DNA from: Dastarcus helophoroides | Lineage: Eukaryota > Arthropoda > Insecta > Coleoptera > Bothrideridae | Direction of reading: 5' to 3' | NCBI GenBank assembly: GCA_028583605.1 | Contig: CM053332.1 | Location: forward strand, 17,935,623 to 17,999,622 | Length of the DNA: 64,000 bases | Shown here: positions 42,839 to 54,822 of the stretch, piece by piece | Layout of the letters: each line of letters opens with the position of its first letter | Numbering within the stretch: position 1 is the stretch's first letter | The notes under the pieces: generated by a model | The model's input: only the letters and a program-made list of their open reading frames with translations | The model's database searches: none | What the model was told of the DNA's origin: nothing | Program-made: the position numbers and the translations under genes

Positions 42839-45275
42839 AAAACCCTTCTATTCTCCAAGCTTCGTCATAAAGTTTCTAAACTTATTTCCAATCTAACCTT
42901 TCTGTTGCGTTGCAGGGATCATAATTTAATTCCAAAATCTCTCAGAATTAAAGATACCTTTAGAACTAATTCTTCATTCAAAATTCTTCATAAAGCTGGT
43001 TTGTCTCTTGTTCGGGATATGATTAAAAGGATTAAACGCGATTTGGCTTCGATCTCCCAACAATTGCTCGGGCTCCACCTGGAAGTATCGAGTAGGTTGT
43101 CGGTTGAAAATTGGAGTCATTTCGACGCCATATCCTATAATTAGTCCGAAAAAACTTTTGAATTAGAAAATCTGAAACACAAGAAGAAATTCGAATCCCT
43201 AAGCCCCAAGGTCAAAACTTGCAGTTTAGTATCAAAAACGGTAGTCAATTTGTCTTCCCGTCCACTATCGGATAACGAACATACCATCTTATCTAAAGGA
43301 CTGAATTTTGCTGTCGCTCCAAGAAAAATTCCAACTGAGGAAATAATCAGTGCAGTAGAGTCTTCCATCAGAACTCTCCCCAAGGAGGCAGCAGATTCTA
43401 TTCGTTTTCAAATTACGAAAATACTAAAACATGCCAAACCACCAAAGTCCAACATTTCTAGAGAAGAAAGATGTGCCCTTAAAACCTTAAAAACAGATTC
43501 TTCAATCACTATTCTCTTGGCCGACAAATGTAATGCAACTCTCATCTTGGATAATTTCGAGTATGTATCCAAAATTAACACCCCGTTGAATGACGGATCC
43601 TATATTCCTCTTCCTCGAGACCCAGCAAGCAAAATTGAACTAAAGTCCAAACTAAAATCCTCTAATTTGTCCGCAGATACTCTCAGACACCTTGTTCCGA
43701 GAGAATCCAAACCACCTCGTCTTTATGGTCTCCCCAAAATTCACAAACCCAATATTTCTCTTAGGCCCATTGTCAGCACGATAAATTCATCTACCTACAA
43801 TGTCTCGAAATATTTATCTAATATCCTCAAGTCGTATACTGGAAACACATCATCACACTTTCTAAATTAACACTTTGTCGAATTATTGTCCGAATTAACC
43901 CTAGACCTCAACGACACACTGGTAAGTTTTGACGTCACTTCAGTATTCACTAATGTTCCAGTTTCCGACTCCGTGACGATAATTGGTCAATTACATTCAG
44001 GCAAAGAGAATGTAAATTATCTAGCTGATTTAACTAAAATGTGCCTCACATCGACTTATTCTTCTTTCAATGGCAGCTTCCATAAACAAATCTCCGGCAC
44101 CCCAATGGGTTATTCCTTATCCCCAGTCGTAGCAAATATTTTCATGGAATCTTTCGAAAACACTGAGTTGGAAACTGTGGATTTAAAACTTAGGGTTTGG
44201 CGCTTCGTTATGTAGATGACACATTTATTGTATGGCCACGTGGCAAGGATTCACTAAATTTATTTTTGGAATACCTAAACAGTTTACATTCTTTCATTAG
44301 CTTCACTATGGAAATCGAAAACAACGGTTCTCTTCCTTTTCTTGACGTACTGGTCACTCGTTTACCAAACGGTCGCTTCTCTCATTCCGTTTATCGAAAA
44401 CCTACCCATACTAATCCTTATTTGCATACAGAGTCCCATCATCATCCTTCCCAAAAACGTCCTGTCATAAATTCACTGGTTTTACGAGCTGTAGCAATTT
44501 CACAACCGATAAATTTTTCAGACGATTTGAACAAAATTCGTTTCAACCTCCCCAACAATGGTTACAAATCGCACCACATTGAAACTGTCATTAAACGACA
44601 TCTTCACCCTACCCCTCGTCCTTCACAAAATTTAATAATTTCTTCTAAAGCCTTTTTTCCTTATGTTCACAGAGTAGCAGATCAAATCAGAAACTTATTG
44701 GGAAAACACAACATCAAACCCGATTTTTCATCATCCTAAAAGATCCAACAGCTCCTCGCATCTCTCAAAGATAAAATTTCATCCTTTTGTTCTAATGCTG
44801 TGTACAGGGTTCCTTGTGGTTCAGTGTACATCGGAGAAACGGGGCGATCATTTAAGACGCGAATATCCGAGCACCAAAGATGTCTTAGGTCTGGTTTATT
44901 TTCGCAGTCAGCCATTGTCGAACATCAACATGAGACCGGACATAAGATTCTCTTTAATAATATTTCAATTATATCCAATATTGATAACGAAGGCTTCCAT
45001 GGCCAGAGTCAGTACAGGATATACTTCTTCCGGGATTGGACCCTATCAAAGAACTACTAAAAGTGTTTTCACTTTCAGTAATTCTTTGACACGGTCCAAT
45101 CCCGGAAGAAGCATATCCTGTATATCCAATATTCCCAAAATTACTCTAATAGGAAGATACGCGAGGCCATTGAAATCCAAAAATTCCCCAAAAACAACAA
45201 CAGAGACGACGGTTACATGCTTTTCTCCATCTAGAAACCAACCATGGGAAATCTTCGGAAGTGATCGCGCAGACG
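42800..45275 (+). pseudogene. Penelope-like reverse transcriptase with GIY-YIG endonuclease, broken
   Basis: N-terminal part (HIQNLYGEEIFRKTLLFSKL), TAG at 43142-43144, then in the same frame DNEHTILSKGLNFAVAPRKI, PPRLYGLPKIHKPNISLRPI and TAA at 43868. Continuing in frame: SFDVTSVFTNVP with the first RT Asp, and GTPMGYSLSPVVANIFMESF. A frameshift at about 44200 leads to LRYVDDTFIVW with the catalytic YVDD intact, LPFLDVLVTR and YRKPTHTNPYLH. After a stop at 44737, the GIY-YIG nuclease follows: YRVPCGSVYIGETGRSFKTR and SEHQR, then VEHQHETGHK. A 138 bp hairpin (44983-45120) interrupts the end, and the tail IREAIEIQKFPKNNNRDDG resumes in a shifted frame with TAG for W near 45232. RT order and GIY-YIG identify the Penelope class; it is inactive. 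Confidence 0.92.
44983..45120. mobile_element. 138 bp hairpin insertion in the Penelope nuclease, 13 bp target duplication
   Basis: Flanked by TATATCCAATATT at 44970-44982 and 45121-45133. It is an inverted repeat of about 53 bp arms derived from the element's own terminal repeat (CAGGATATACTTCTTCCGGG against its inverse at the right end, with a short centre near 45060-45067). Removing it and one copy of the duplication rejoins ISIISNI with IPKITL, so it postdates the element. Confidence 0.88.
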
Positions 45276-45280
45276 AATGA

Positions 45281-45595
45281 TATATAAAGTTTCCCTGTCC
45301 CTCTTTCCTGTCAGAAGAGTTGGTATGGCGGACATACTGAGTTACTGTGCTCTGATGTTTTGAAATTGGCCTTTTCATTCTTTCATTATTGCATATCCTC
45401 TCATATTCCTCTTTTCATTTATTGTTTCTTTTATTTGTTCCTGAAGAAGCCCCCTACGATGGTGGGCGAAACGTCAAACACTTTTAGTAGTTCTTTGACA
45501 CGGTCCAATCCCGGAAGAAGTATATCCTGTACTGACTCTGGCCGTACAAGCCTTTGTTATCATATTCAGCACGAAGATGCTTCAAAAATGTAATT
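45281..45595 (+). repeat. 3' Penelope-like terminal repeat with hammerhead-like core
   Basis: TATATAAAG at the start, CTGAAGA at 45441-45447, GCCC (45449-45452) and GGGC (45464-45467) able to pair, GAAAC at 45468-45472, then AACACTTTTAGTAGTTCTTT, ending near TGTTATCATATTCAG. Confidence 0.82.
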
Positions 45596-45987
45596 GGAAA
45601 TTTTTTGGTTTACCATAAGGGTGACATCTAACGATATTTGGTTTAAAAACTTTTATTGGAGTATAAAACTTTGGCAATATGAGGATCAAGATTCATTTTT
45701 TAGACACAACTACGAATTAGGGGGCTCTAAGTGATAAGAACTGATAAAAGTTTCATGCGAACACTTCAACGATGGAAAAACTTTCTCAGGGCAGATTAAA
45801 CTCAAGGGTGCTGACTGACCACTACTGCTTGATCAAGAGGAACCAATAAGAAGCTAAATAATCTAGAAAAACAAAGATTTATAAGATGCTAATGTACATT
45901 TTTTTGTTATATTTCTGGAGGTCCATCATTTTTCAAACATTTAACAAACAAATGTCGTGGGTGATGAAAATTTCAAAACTGCTTATA
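45596..45987. other. AT-rich, nothing recognised
   Basis: No gene or repeat seen. Confidence 0.4.
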
Positions 45988-45991
45988 TTAA

Positions 45992-47063
45992 GGGCGGGGT
46001 AAGGGTTTCAGCGTAAAAAAAAGCACTTTTTTGCGATTTTTTTTCTCAAATATGGATTGAGCAATTTCATTTGAACCTTTTGTACATTATTGAGCATACT
46101 TTTGACAATGTTGTGTAATTTTTTCATGCAGAATTATTGAATGATAAGCCAGTAACAGAGCTTCCCCCAGAACGTCTTGGGAAAAAACCAAGTTGTGGTG
46201 TTCACCATAACTCGGCTGGAAATTATCAGAAAATAAAAAACCATGAAAATTAGTTAAATTATAATAAAATCTTTCCCCCAACGTTCTCTGATAATTTTTT
46301 TTTTCATTTAAAAATTTTTGGCGGCCATCAAAAGTGTGAACTGTTATTTTCTACAAAAAATTCCGCAATTTTGTGGGTGGAAAACACCCTTAATGTAAAA
46401 AAAAAATTAACTAAACGTTGGGGGGCGGTATTTTATATGTCGAAAATATGTACAAAGTTTGAAATGAATCGGTCAAGTAGTTTTAAAATGACAGTGAACA
46501 CGGACTTTGAAAAAGTAGTTTTGAGAAAAACGCCTCTAAAGTTTATGAACTAAAAAAGTGGAGAAAAAAATTTTTTTTTTCCAACTTACACAGAATCATC
46601 GATTCCAGCTCCATACAACGGACTTCCTGCGGCATTGTCGATGTCTTCAGCCTCTTTTCTCTCAAGCCTTTGTTTTATTCTGGCTTCTTTGCTCTGCTGC
46701 TCAGCTTGAATCTCAGCCCTGTCAATGCGATTGCTGTCCGCGAATGTCGCATAATCATGAGCGCTTGGGCCGACGCTGACGTTCATGTCAGACAGAAAAG
46801 TTAGGAAAGCACCAGCACCTTCATTGAAAGTGCATGCAGCTACATAAGATGCAAATTCAACAATTTGTCTCCTGCCAGATAATTTTTTCGGTGCAATTCT
46901 CCAAATCATGTGGTTGAAACAGGAGATTAATAAGACAATAACTTGAAGAATATTGCTTATATCGGCTTAAAATTTTAAGGACATATTCTTGAAATGCTAA
47001 ACAATAAGATAAGACAAGCAAAAAAAATTCGGTTTTTCGAAAGTGAAAATCCTTACCCCGCCC
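45992..47063 (-). mobile_element. Kolobok-like DNA transposon, 1072 bp, TTAA duplication
   Basis: Left end GGGCGGGGTAAGGGTTT, right end the inverse (AAATCCTTACCCCGCCC reads AATCCTTACCCCGCCC), both bounded by TTAA (45988-45991 and 47064-47067). TTAA targets occur in piggyBac and Kolobok elements; the GGGCGG-type ends and the encoded protein fragment favour Kolobok, but the superfamily is an inference. It is internally deleted relative to an autonomous element. Confidence 0.75.
46586..46909 (-). CDS. C-terminal part of a transposon-encoded protein
   Basis: A 107-residue frame on the minus strand, open to an in-frame stop near 46973, with better codon structure than anything nearby: MIWRIAPKKLSGRRQIVEF, then AACTFNEGAGAFLTFL, NVSVGPSAHDYATFADSNRI, a charged helix QSKEARIKQRLERKEAED and the end LYGAGIDDSV. 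From memory this resembles the C-terminus of a transposon protein family in insects and cnidarians ending in a charged helix and LYGPGIAD. It lies inside a TTAA-flanked element, which agrees with a transposase origin. Catalytic residues are not in this fragment. Probably non-functional because the rest is deleted. No splice sites assigned. Confidence 0.6.
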   Translation of the reverse strand: MIWRIAPKKLSGRRQIVEFASYVAACTFNEGAGAFLTFLSDMNVSVGPSAHDYATFADSNRIDRAEIQAEQQSKEARIKQRLERKEAEDIDNAAGSPLYGAGIDDSV

Positions 47064-47587
47064 TTAAATGACCACTAACACTATTAAAAAATACAAAAGA
47101 ATTGCATGTGACATGAAAAAACTTCAATTTTGTTGACCAGCGTTATTTACACAAAATTTAATATCAAAATGCCCATTAATAACATATTAATTTTGTCCCT
47201 CTTTTTACCCTCTTAGAGGACGAATTTCCAAAAATCCGCACCTAGGCCACCAAAGGAATCCTACCATTTAAAGGTATTTACTGCCTTTAGTAGTTATAGG
47301 CTTTGTGCTAATGATTAGGTTTTTCAATCAATCAGGAAGTTTTCTGGCTTATAATATTAGTGCAGATTACCAAAAACCTCAAAAATTACAGGGTGATAGT
47401 TTTCTCTGCAAAAAGATCTACATCCTCGCTGGATACCTCCCAAAAAATTCTGGATCACCGGAAGGTAATGGTCCACTATCTATTGGATACAAATTACACA
47501 GTACATAGTGGACTATTAGTAGTACACAGTACTCAGTAGGCTACCTACTTACCCATTTGTATGCACAAGTTACCAGGATTCTAAGGT
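47064..47587. other. Unassigned
   Basis: Moderate complexity with short direct repeats (TACACAGTACATAGTGGAC, TAGTACACAGTACTCAGTAG near 47495-47540). No gene recognised. Confidence 0.35.
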
Positions 47588-47797
47588 ACAGACCAATAGG
47601 TTTGAACATTTATTAGATTCGAAGTTTGGAAACCATGTACCGGTTTCGATTTTGTTAGATCTCGTCAGTTTGGTATATCCAACTCAAATCAACTCATTCG
47701 AGTTGGATATACCAAACTGACGAGATCTAACAAGATCGAAACCAATATTTAGTTTCCAAACTTCGAATCTAATAAATGTTCAAACCTATTGGTCTGT
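47588..47797. mobile_element. 210 bp palindromic (foldback) element
   Basis: Arms of about 97 bp start ACAGACCAATAGGTTTGAAC and meet around GTTGGATATACC near 47690. They differ mainly at one block (CATGTACC against TAAATATT). No clear target duplication; a foldback or MITE-type element. Confidence 0.85.
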
Positions 47798-50159
47798 GCA
47801 TTAGAATTCTTGTCTTCTGGGAACTTTCCTAAAGAGCAACCGCTTCGCCAGGTGGCAGTGTTTCAACTGTTGGTAGTTCAGCTACCTATGATTCACTATG
47901 CACGCCTGGAGGGCTACATGAATTTGTAGTCTAGGTTGCATTCTACTTGCATACCCATGATCAGGTCAAAAAATCGATTTAGAAAGAATATTTAGGAAAT
48001 AACAACAGTAATAATTTTTAAATTTTATTCGTTCAAAACATATACCTTTTGATTGTACAGTTTTTTTAAATAAACTAAAATATATCTTAATAGTATATCT
48101 TTGGTGTTTTTTTATTATAAAAGGGGATTCTGTATGTACACCTGATAAATGAGCCGTTATTATTGGACCTTAAAACTTAAATAGTAACAAAAATGAATCA
48201 AAATGTACATTGTAATAATGATGGATTGTTTTATTTGGTCGACAAGTGTTTCTTTCTACGTATATTACACATATAAACAATTTTTTAATTTTAAAAGTAC
48301 ATTGGGAATGTATAACAATAAATTATCTATTTACAATCTATGATATTTACAAACTATAAAATAAAGTATTAAAATCTATAAATAATCTATATCATCTGAA
48401 ATTTCTAACATTGATACGTGAATTTTATTTATAAATTACATAATTGTTCAAATATCTTTCTTTAATTTTACGAATATAATTAAATTATGAGAGTATTTTT
48501 TATTAGTTATTAAAATATAAAACATTTTTGAATCACTGGCGAAATTATAAAAATTTATAAAAATATTGGGATCTTTTGGTCTTATTTACAAAACAATATA
48601 TTTTACTTAATATTATTTCTTTTGTTTATCATTATATTAACTTTGGCATTAATTATAAATCTGTCGATAATATAAATTTAATTTTTTTTATTTGAAGATT
48701 GCCTTCGCTTTATCATAGCATGTGATTCTAACATTTTATATGTGACAACGTTAATTATACGTCACATTTCTGAGTAAAAATTTTTAAACATAATCAAAGG
48801 TTGTTTGTTTTAAAGAAAAAAGTGTTATGGGGCGGTATTTCGAAGAGGTGCATCATACTGAGAAAATTTACCCTGAGGACGCTTGTTGGTTCTTAGTCTT
48901 CCCCACATATAGTTTGTAGGAGACTGAAACTAGGAGACTGAGGTCTTTTAATGTTTCAAAAAATAGAGCATACTTTGGTTTGTGGTTGGCTCGTTGAGTC
49001 AGAGAAAAATTGAAACCGATGATATATTCGAAATTATTGTTTCTTTTGTTAAAAACTGTTTCGTCGTCAGTGTTTTCCATTTTACATTAACTATTAAGCT
49101 TTAATAACTATTAAAACAAAATCAGATAATAAAAATTCCACGATGTTCCTATAAATATTTGCTATGATCGGACCTGGTTTCGCTTTTCAGCATCATACTA
49201 GCAATTTGTTCCAATTTTTCAATGAGATTATTCGACCATTGAATTATCGATACCTCAAAAGGTCTCATTCGTAGAAAAAAGAATTTAGAACTTTTTTCTT
49301 GTAGAAAATTGCCATTGTCTACAATAATGCAACAATCGCAGTAAACCATTATTTTTAAATTGATGTATCATATTTTAGATAGTAATTTGTCAAATATATC
49401 ACCATGCAAATGTTAACGGAACGTGTCCACGCATCAGCGGTTAGGTTTCTCAAAAGCCAAACACGAAAAAGTTTACTTTCTCCGATATAAATGCTATATT
49501 GGTATTAGATTTTTTACCGCCGGCAATATCTTCGAAAAGACATTGTATATACAGCATTTCAGTCGATGTACATTAGACGCTGAAATATTATATCCATAAA
49601 CTTAAATGGTTTCCCTCTCAAACGCTTAAAACGTCGACAAAAAAAGGCCGAAATGGCGAATCCCACGAGTGAAGTTTATAATACGCACTCTTATTAATGA
49701 CCGTTTTCTTTCTGCGAAAGTCCCATAAAGCAGAGCCGAGTAATGGAATGTAGAAAGTTTCGTGACCGGCATCTTAATTCCTGGAGGACTAATAGTAACA
49801 GGTATAACATTTATAATAGAGGTAGACGGGATGAGGGGTTCGTTTAACGTCAAACTAGTGGAAAGTACAATGAGCGTATATTTCTCCGGCTTGCTTCCAA
49901 TTAGGTCTCATGCTCTATTGTTGAGCTTCTAATGTAACGTAAAACGTTTTTTGGATATCGCGAAATATTGATCTAACTAAGCTCTAGAGGATACCACGTT
50001 AGCACATTATGAAATTTAAAATGTATCTGCCTAAAAGCAAACTTAAACTTTTCGTCCAAAAAAAAAAGACTAATACTGTTTATAGTTTTAGAAAATAATA
50101 TGAACTGTTTTTCAAATATTTGTTCAAGAAAGCATGACATACAAATTTTGTTCCTTGAA
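47798..50159. other. AT-rich DNA, nothing firmly recognised
   Basis: 48000-48840 is extremely AT-rich. Minus-strand open frames at 48868-49080 (MENTDDETVFNKRNNN), 49149-49349 (MVYCDCCIIVDNGNF) and 49626-49853 (MTLNEPLIPSTSIINV) are less repetitive, but none matches a family I know and no splice structure is clear. 49430-49900 is the most complex part. Confidence 0.3.
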
Positions 50160-50272
50160 ACCAAGAAAGATTAAAAATCACAACAAGGTTGCTCTGTTTT
50201 TTAATCTTTCTTGGAACAGAGTAACAGTATTGTGTTTTTTAATCTTCCTTGGTTTCAGGGGACAAAGTTATA
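50160..50272. mobile_element. Hairpin-family element, collapsed
   Basis: CCAAGAAAGATTAAAAATCA, CAACAAGGTTGCTC, then an inverse copy TTTTTTAATCTTTCTTGG and a second direct copy GTGTTTTTTAATCTTCCTTG with TTTCAGGGGAC. Three segments of the family in alternating orientation; no clear target duplication. Confidence 0.65.
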
Positions 50273-51660
50273 TTCGTTAAATTTTATACTCTAGATGCAG
50301 TAAAAACCTTAGAATCAATTATATTTCAAAAAGTTCCTAATTATTAATTTGGTTACAATTAGAAATATTTGTTGATTTGTTACAACAGATTTCCAATGTG
50401 AAATTACAAATTTCCTAAAAGCAATTAAAATCCAAAATCAAAGTTTACAATAGAAATTCTATTAACAAAATTTGAAATAACGAAAGAATAAAGATTTCGA
50501 TTTCGAGTAAAAATTTTGAAATATTGCTAAACATTTTCAAGAATTTGAAATAAAACATTTTCTAAATTTCAAATGTGAAAGGGATCTTTTGAAATTAGAG
50601 TCGATATTGGAAGAAAAATATTGAATATTGACATATCGAGTTTCAACTCAAAATTGACTTCTAGAAAAAATTCTAAAATTTTAGAAAAAAAAGTAAATTG
50701 CAAAAAAAAACTTGAAATTTATAGACAAACATTTTTTTTTCAAAGTTTGATATTAAAATCGAAATGTTGCATTTAAAATTAAAATTAAAGTGAGAACTCG
50801 GAGAAAAAACATGTTTTGGGATTTTCAGTTTAAAGTTGAAATGTGTAAGTTAAAACTGAAAACAATTTTTAACTAAAAAACTGGTTTCTCAAAAATTCAA
50901 GTTTTATATCAAAAACTTTGGATAATTATTTTCATTTTAAAATAAAAATATCGAAAAAAAGTTTTCCTTTTAAAAACTTCAAATTTACACTGACGATTTA
51001 AAATAAATTTAAATTTAAATTAGATATAAATGAGTCGGAATCATCAAGACAAAAAGTAAAAATTTCGGTTGGAAACTTGAGACATATAAACAAAAATTTC
51101 CTAAAAATTTTTAAGTTTACAGTTCTCATTAAGTCGAAATGTGTTTAATAAAATAACTTTAGAATTTATAAAGAAAAATTTTGCTTCAAATTTTGATATA
51201 CACTAAAGTTAAAGTTTTGATATTAAACTGAAAATTTTAATACAAATTTTAGAACTTTCCAACAGTATCTTCAAATTTCAAATTTTAAGTAAACACTTGA
51301 AGTAAAAAAAAATGTCGAAATTTCCAGTTTGAAGCTAAAATTTTCAGTTCAAAGTCAAAATTTAAAGAACTAAAGTAAAAAAATGTCGCAATTCCGGGAA
51401 GAAAACTTGAAATCTGTAAACAACATTTCGGGTTTAAAATTTGAATTTCGCGTTTAATTTCTAAAAAAAATAATTAATTCTTGACCCTTCGAGTTTAAAG
51501 TTAAAATTTTGCATTTAAAGTAAAAATTTCACGATTAAAGTTTAAATTTTAAGTTTAAATTCAAAATCGAAATTTGGAGTTTAAATTCTGAATTTATAAA
51601 TTAGACTCAAAAAAATCTCGGTGTTGCTAAAAGGGGTTTTTTTCGAAATTTCGTAAGTTC
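50273..51660. repeat. Low-complexity AAATTT block
   Basis: AAATTTTGAA, AATTTCGA and AGTTTAAA words; no gene-like content. Confidence 0.55.
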
Positions 51661-52549
51661 AACTGTCGATGGAATAGAGCATTAATTTTCAAAGTGCAAA
51701 TCTTTCAATAAACATTTTCATTAGGAAATTTGTATTCAACAATCTTAATTTCTACGTTAAAATTAAAAGCTTTAATTCTCATAATTTTAATTTCAAATTT
51801 AAAATTATAGATTAGGATAATTCTCAAAAAAACTTTGTCCCCAAACCTCCTCCCGTTACTTCGCGCCTGTTTGTATTTCATTTTTTTGAAGAAAACCAAG
51901 GAACAGTCCGTTTCACTAAGAAAGCATATTTGAATTCAAGTGGCATAAAGTCATTGTCTTGTTATAGAATTTTTGCACCTCATGTTATCTTCTCATATTC
52001 AAAAATATTTTTTTTCGTTGCTCCTTAGCGTCATTAAATCACTCTATGATCCAAGTGTTACGTTTCAATATTTGGTGATTTGGGTTGTGAACTGATCTGC
52101 TACTAGTCAGTTGTAATATCGACAACGAAAGAAAACAAAATTGTTTGAACACTATTAAAAAAATAATAAAAATAAAACAAGTTTATGTACTCAATTATCC
52201 AAAGTTATAAAGAGTTCGAGCAAAATCTTGGTTTGTTAAATTAACAGAAACCGATTTGTTTTGTTTTAATTGTGCACGTCTATTAATTATAGTTTTATTT
52301 CTGTTACACTGATTGGCTGATATAATCACGTTACCAAAGAGACCAACTGAAACTAGATTGTCAGGCAGAATCAAAACCAAAATCTAAAATTTTCAAATTT
52401 CGAATGTTAACAGGAGCCTTCTTACTGATGTTGTATTGCATGTCCAGCAAGAAAGTAGTCAAATTGGGCGGCCAAACTTGCTTTAAAATAATTTTTAACA
52501 CTTTAGTAATTTCGAATGCAGGCTCCAATTTTTTTCTGTTAATTGCTCT
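51661..52549. other. AT-rich DNA with a small hairpin-family fragment
   Basis: 51868-51925 holds a hairpin-family end (TTTGTATTTCATTTTTTTGA, then AACCAAGGAACAGTCCG). The rest has no recognised feature. Confidence 0.45.
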
Positions 52550-54822
52550 TTTTTAATAGTTCGACTATTTTCTTGAAAAATTTTGAGTTTGTTTCGTTTT
52601 TTCATAAACGACTGTTCTCAAAATAATATCTTTCTCTTAAAATTTGGCTTTCTTCTAAAAGATTCGATGTCTTTTCATTTGGTAAGTCAACATTTCGACT
52701 CTTCTTTTTCCAAAATTTCGTTTTTTTTTCGAAATTTCCTATGTTTATTAACATCGAATTTTTCTGAAGAGTCTATTTTTTGGGTATCTCTCTGAAGATG
52801 ACAACTTGGCTGTCGAAATACGTTAGAGCAACTTTTGTTGTGTTTTTTAATCTTTCTTAGTTTTAAGGGACAAGTTCTGTATTTCAATTTTTTTTAAATA
52901 TTTTAAAATTAAATTCAGAAATGTTGTCTGGTTTTTTAAAGTTTACTTTTTCCTTGATAGTTTTATTTTTATCTCGAAATTCGATACTAAACTTTTCTGG
53001 AAATTTTGACTTTTTTCAATATTTTAACTTCTTTGTTTAAATTTCGTTTTTTCAAAAACGACTATTCTCAAAATGGTATCTTCCTCTTAAAATTTGACTT
53101 TCTTAAAAAAGATTTCACCCTTTTCTTTATTTGGTAGTCAAAATTTCGACTGTTTTCCCAAAATTTAGTTTTTTTTTTCGAAACTTCTTATCTTTATTAC
53201 CATCGAATTTTTCTGAAGATTCTAATTTTTTTTAATTAAATTAGAAATTTTGACTTTTTCAAGTTTGCCTTTTTCTCGATATTTTTATTTTTATCTCAAA
53301 ATTCGATACTTAACCTTTCTAGAAATTTCGACTTTTTCTGTTAAAATTAGTTCATTCAAAATTTAGATTTTATTATCAAAATAAAAAAAAATGATTTCAT
53401 TATCAAAAATACTTTTTTTGGGTGCTCTTTTTTTGAAATTATATTTTCTGCCAAAATTCTGTCACTCTTTTAATTTCGATCATTTAAATTTAACTCCGGT
53501 AATTTTAACTGTATTTCAAAATTCGCCTTATTTAAATTATTTCGCGAAATTTCATTATTTTAACTTCCCTGTTTAAGTTTCGTTTTTCCAAAAACGACTA
53601 TTCTCAAAATGGTTTCTTCCTCTTAAAATTTGACTTTCTTAGTCAAGATTCAATCTTGTTCTTCATCTCGTAGTCGAAAATTTGACTGTTTTTCCAAAAT
53701 TACGTTTTTTCCCGAAATTTCTTAACTCTATTAACATCGAATTTTTCTGAACATTCTAATTTTTTATAATTATATTCAGAAATTTTGACTAGTTTTTTAA
53801 GTTTGCATTTTCCTCGATATTTTCATTTTTATCTCGTAATTTGATACTAAACTTTTCTAGAAATTTTGACTTTTTCTTTTAACATCAGGTTTTTCAAAAT
53901 TTCGATTTTATTTTCAAAAATATTCCTTTTGGGGCTCTTTTTTTAAAATTATTTTTTCTGTCAAAATTCTGTCAGTTTTTTAATTTCGATTTTTTAAAAT
54001 TTTACCCCGGTAATTTTAACTGTACTTTACAATTCTCCTTATTTCAATTATTTCGCGAAATGTCAAAATTTTGACTTCTTTACGTTTCGTTTTTTCAAAA
54101 ACGACTAATCTCAAAATGGTATCTTCCTCTTAAAATTTGATTTTCTTTGTAAAGATTCGATCTTTTATTTCATTTGGTAGTCGAAAATTCGATTCTTTTG
54201 CCAAAATTTCGTTTTTTATTTCGAAATTTCTTCCGAATTTTTCCAAAGATTTTTATTTTTTTAAAATTTGATTTTTCGAAAATTTTAACTGGTTTTTTAA
54301 AGATTGCCTTTTTCTCGATATTTTTATTGTTATCTTAAAATTCGTTACTTGACTTTTCTGGAAATTTTGACTTTTTCTCCTAAAATTGTTGTTTTCAAAA
54401 TTTTGATTTTATTACCTCTTTTTTTGAGATCATTTTTGTTGTCAAAATTCCGTCGCTTTTTTAATTTCGATTTTAAAAAATGTTACTCCAGTAATTTCAA
54501 TTGTTTTAAAATTCGTCTTGTTTCAATTATTAGGCGAAATGTCAAAATTTCCTTCAAAATGCAATGTTTTAGTTCCTAAATATGTAGACATTTTTCTTAA
54601 AATTCGATGTTTTCGAAATTCCTCCATTTTCTTGGCATGTTATCAAAAATGTTGTCAAAATATATTTGGGGAATTTCGAGAAAAACATTTAATTATATAC
54701 TAAAATTTAAATATTATGTTAAAATTGGAATAATGAAATAAAAATAGCGACTTTATTCACAACATTTTTAGAAATATTTTGGCAGTATTCGAATTTTCAA
54801 CATTTTTTGATTCTTTTTGTAG
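52550..54822. repeat. Low-complexity block with 400-500 bp scale repetition
   Basis: T-rich on the plus strand. Larger near-repeats are visible: the series CAAAAACGACTATTCTCAAA with TGGTATCTTCCTCTTAAAAT near 53055, again near 53590 and 54110, each followed by similar text. So this block also contains degenerate longer tandem units. Confidence 0.65.
52781..52890 (+). mobile_element. Hairpin-family fragment with ribozyme-like core
   Basis: GGGTATCTCTCTGAAGATGA with CTGAAGA at 52792-52798, then GGCTGTCGAAATACGTTAGA, TTGTTGTGTTTTTTAATC, TTTTAAGGGACAAG. The GAAAC of other copies is GAAAT here. Confidence 0.7.

Larger units (their letters stand above)
41975..45595 (+). mobile_element. Penelope-like retroelement array (partial copy plus near-complete copy)
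   Basis: Order: tail of a first copy, two terminal repeats, RT plus endonuclease ORF, coding tail, third terminal repeat (45281-45595). The head-to-tail layout with repeated pLTRs is typical of Penelope elements. The 45.3-45.6 kb terminal repeat is the best preserved one here. Confidence 0.88.

Noticed and set aside
43250..44739. A telomerase or host reverse transcriptase gene
   Set aside because: YGLPKIHK, RYVDD and the following GIY-YIG domain plus flanking terminal repeats identify a Penelope-like element; several stops and a frameshift are present.
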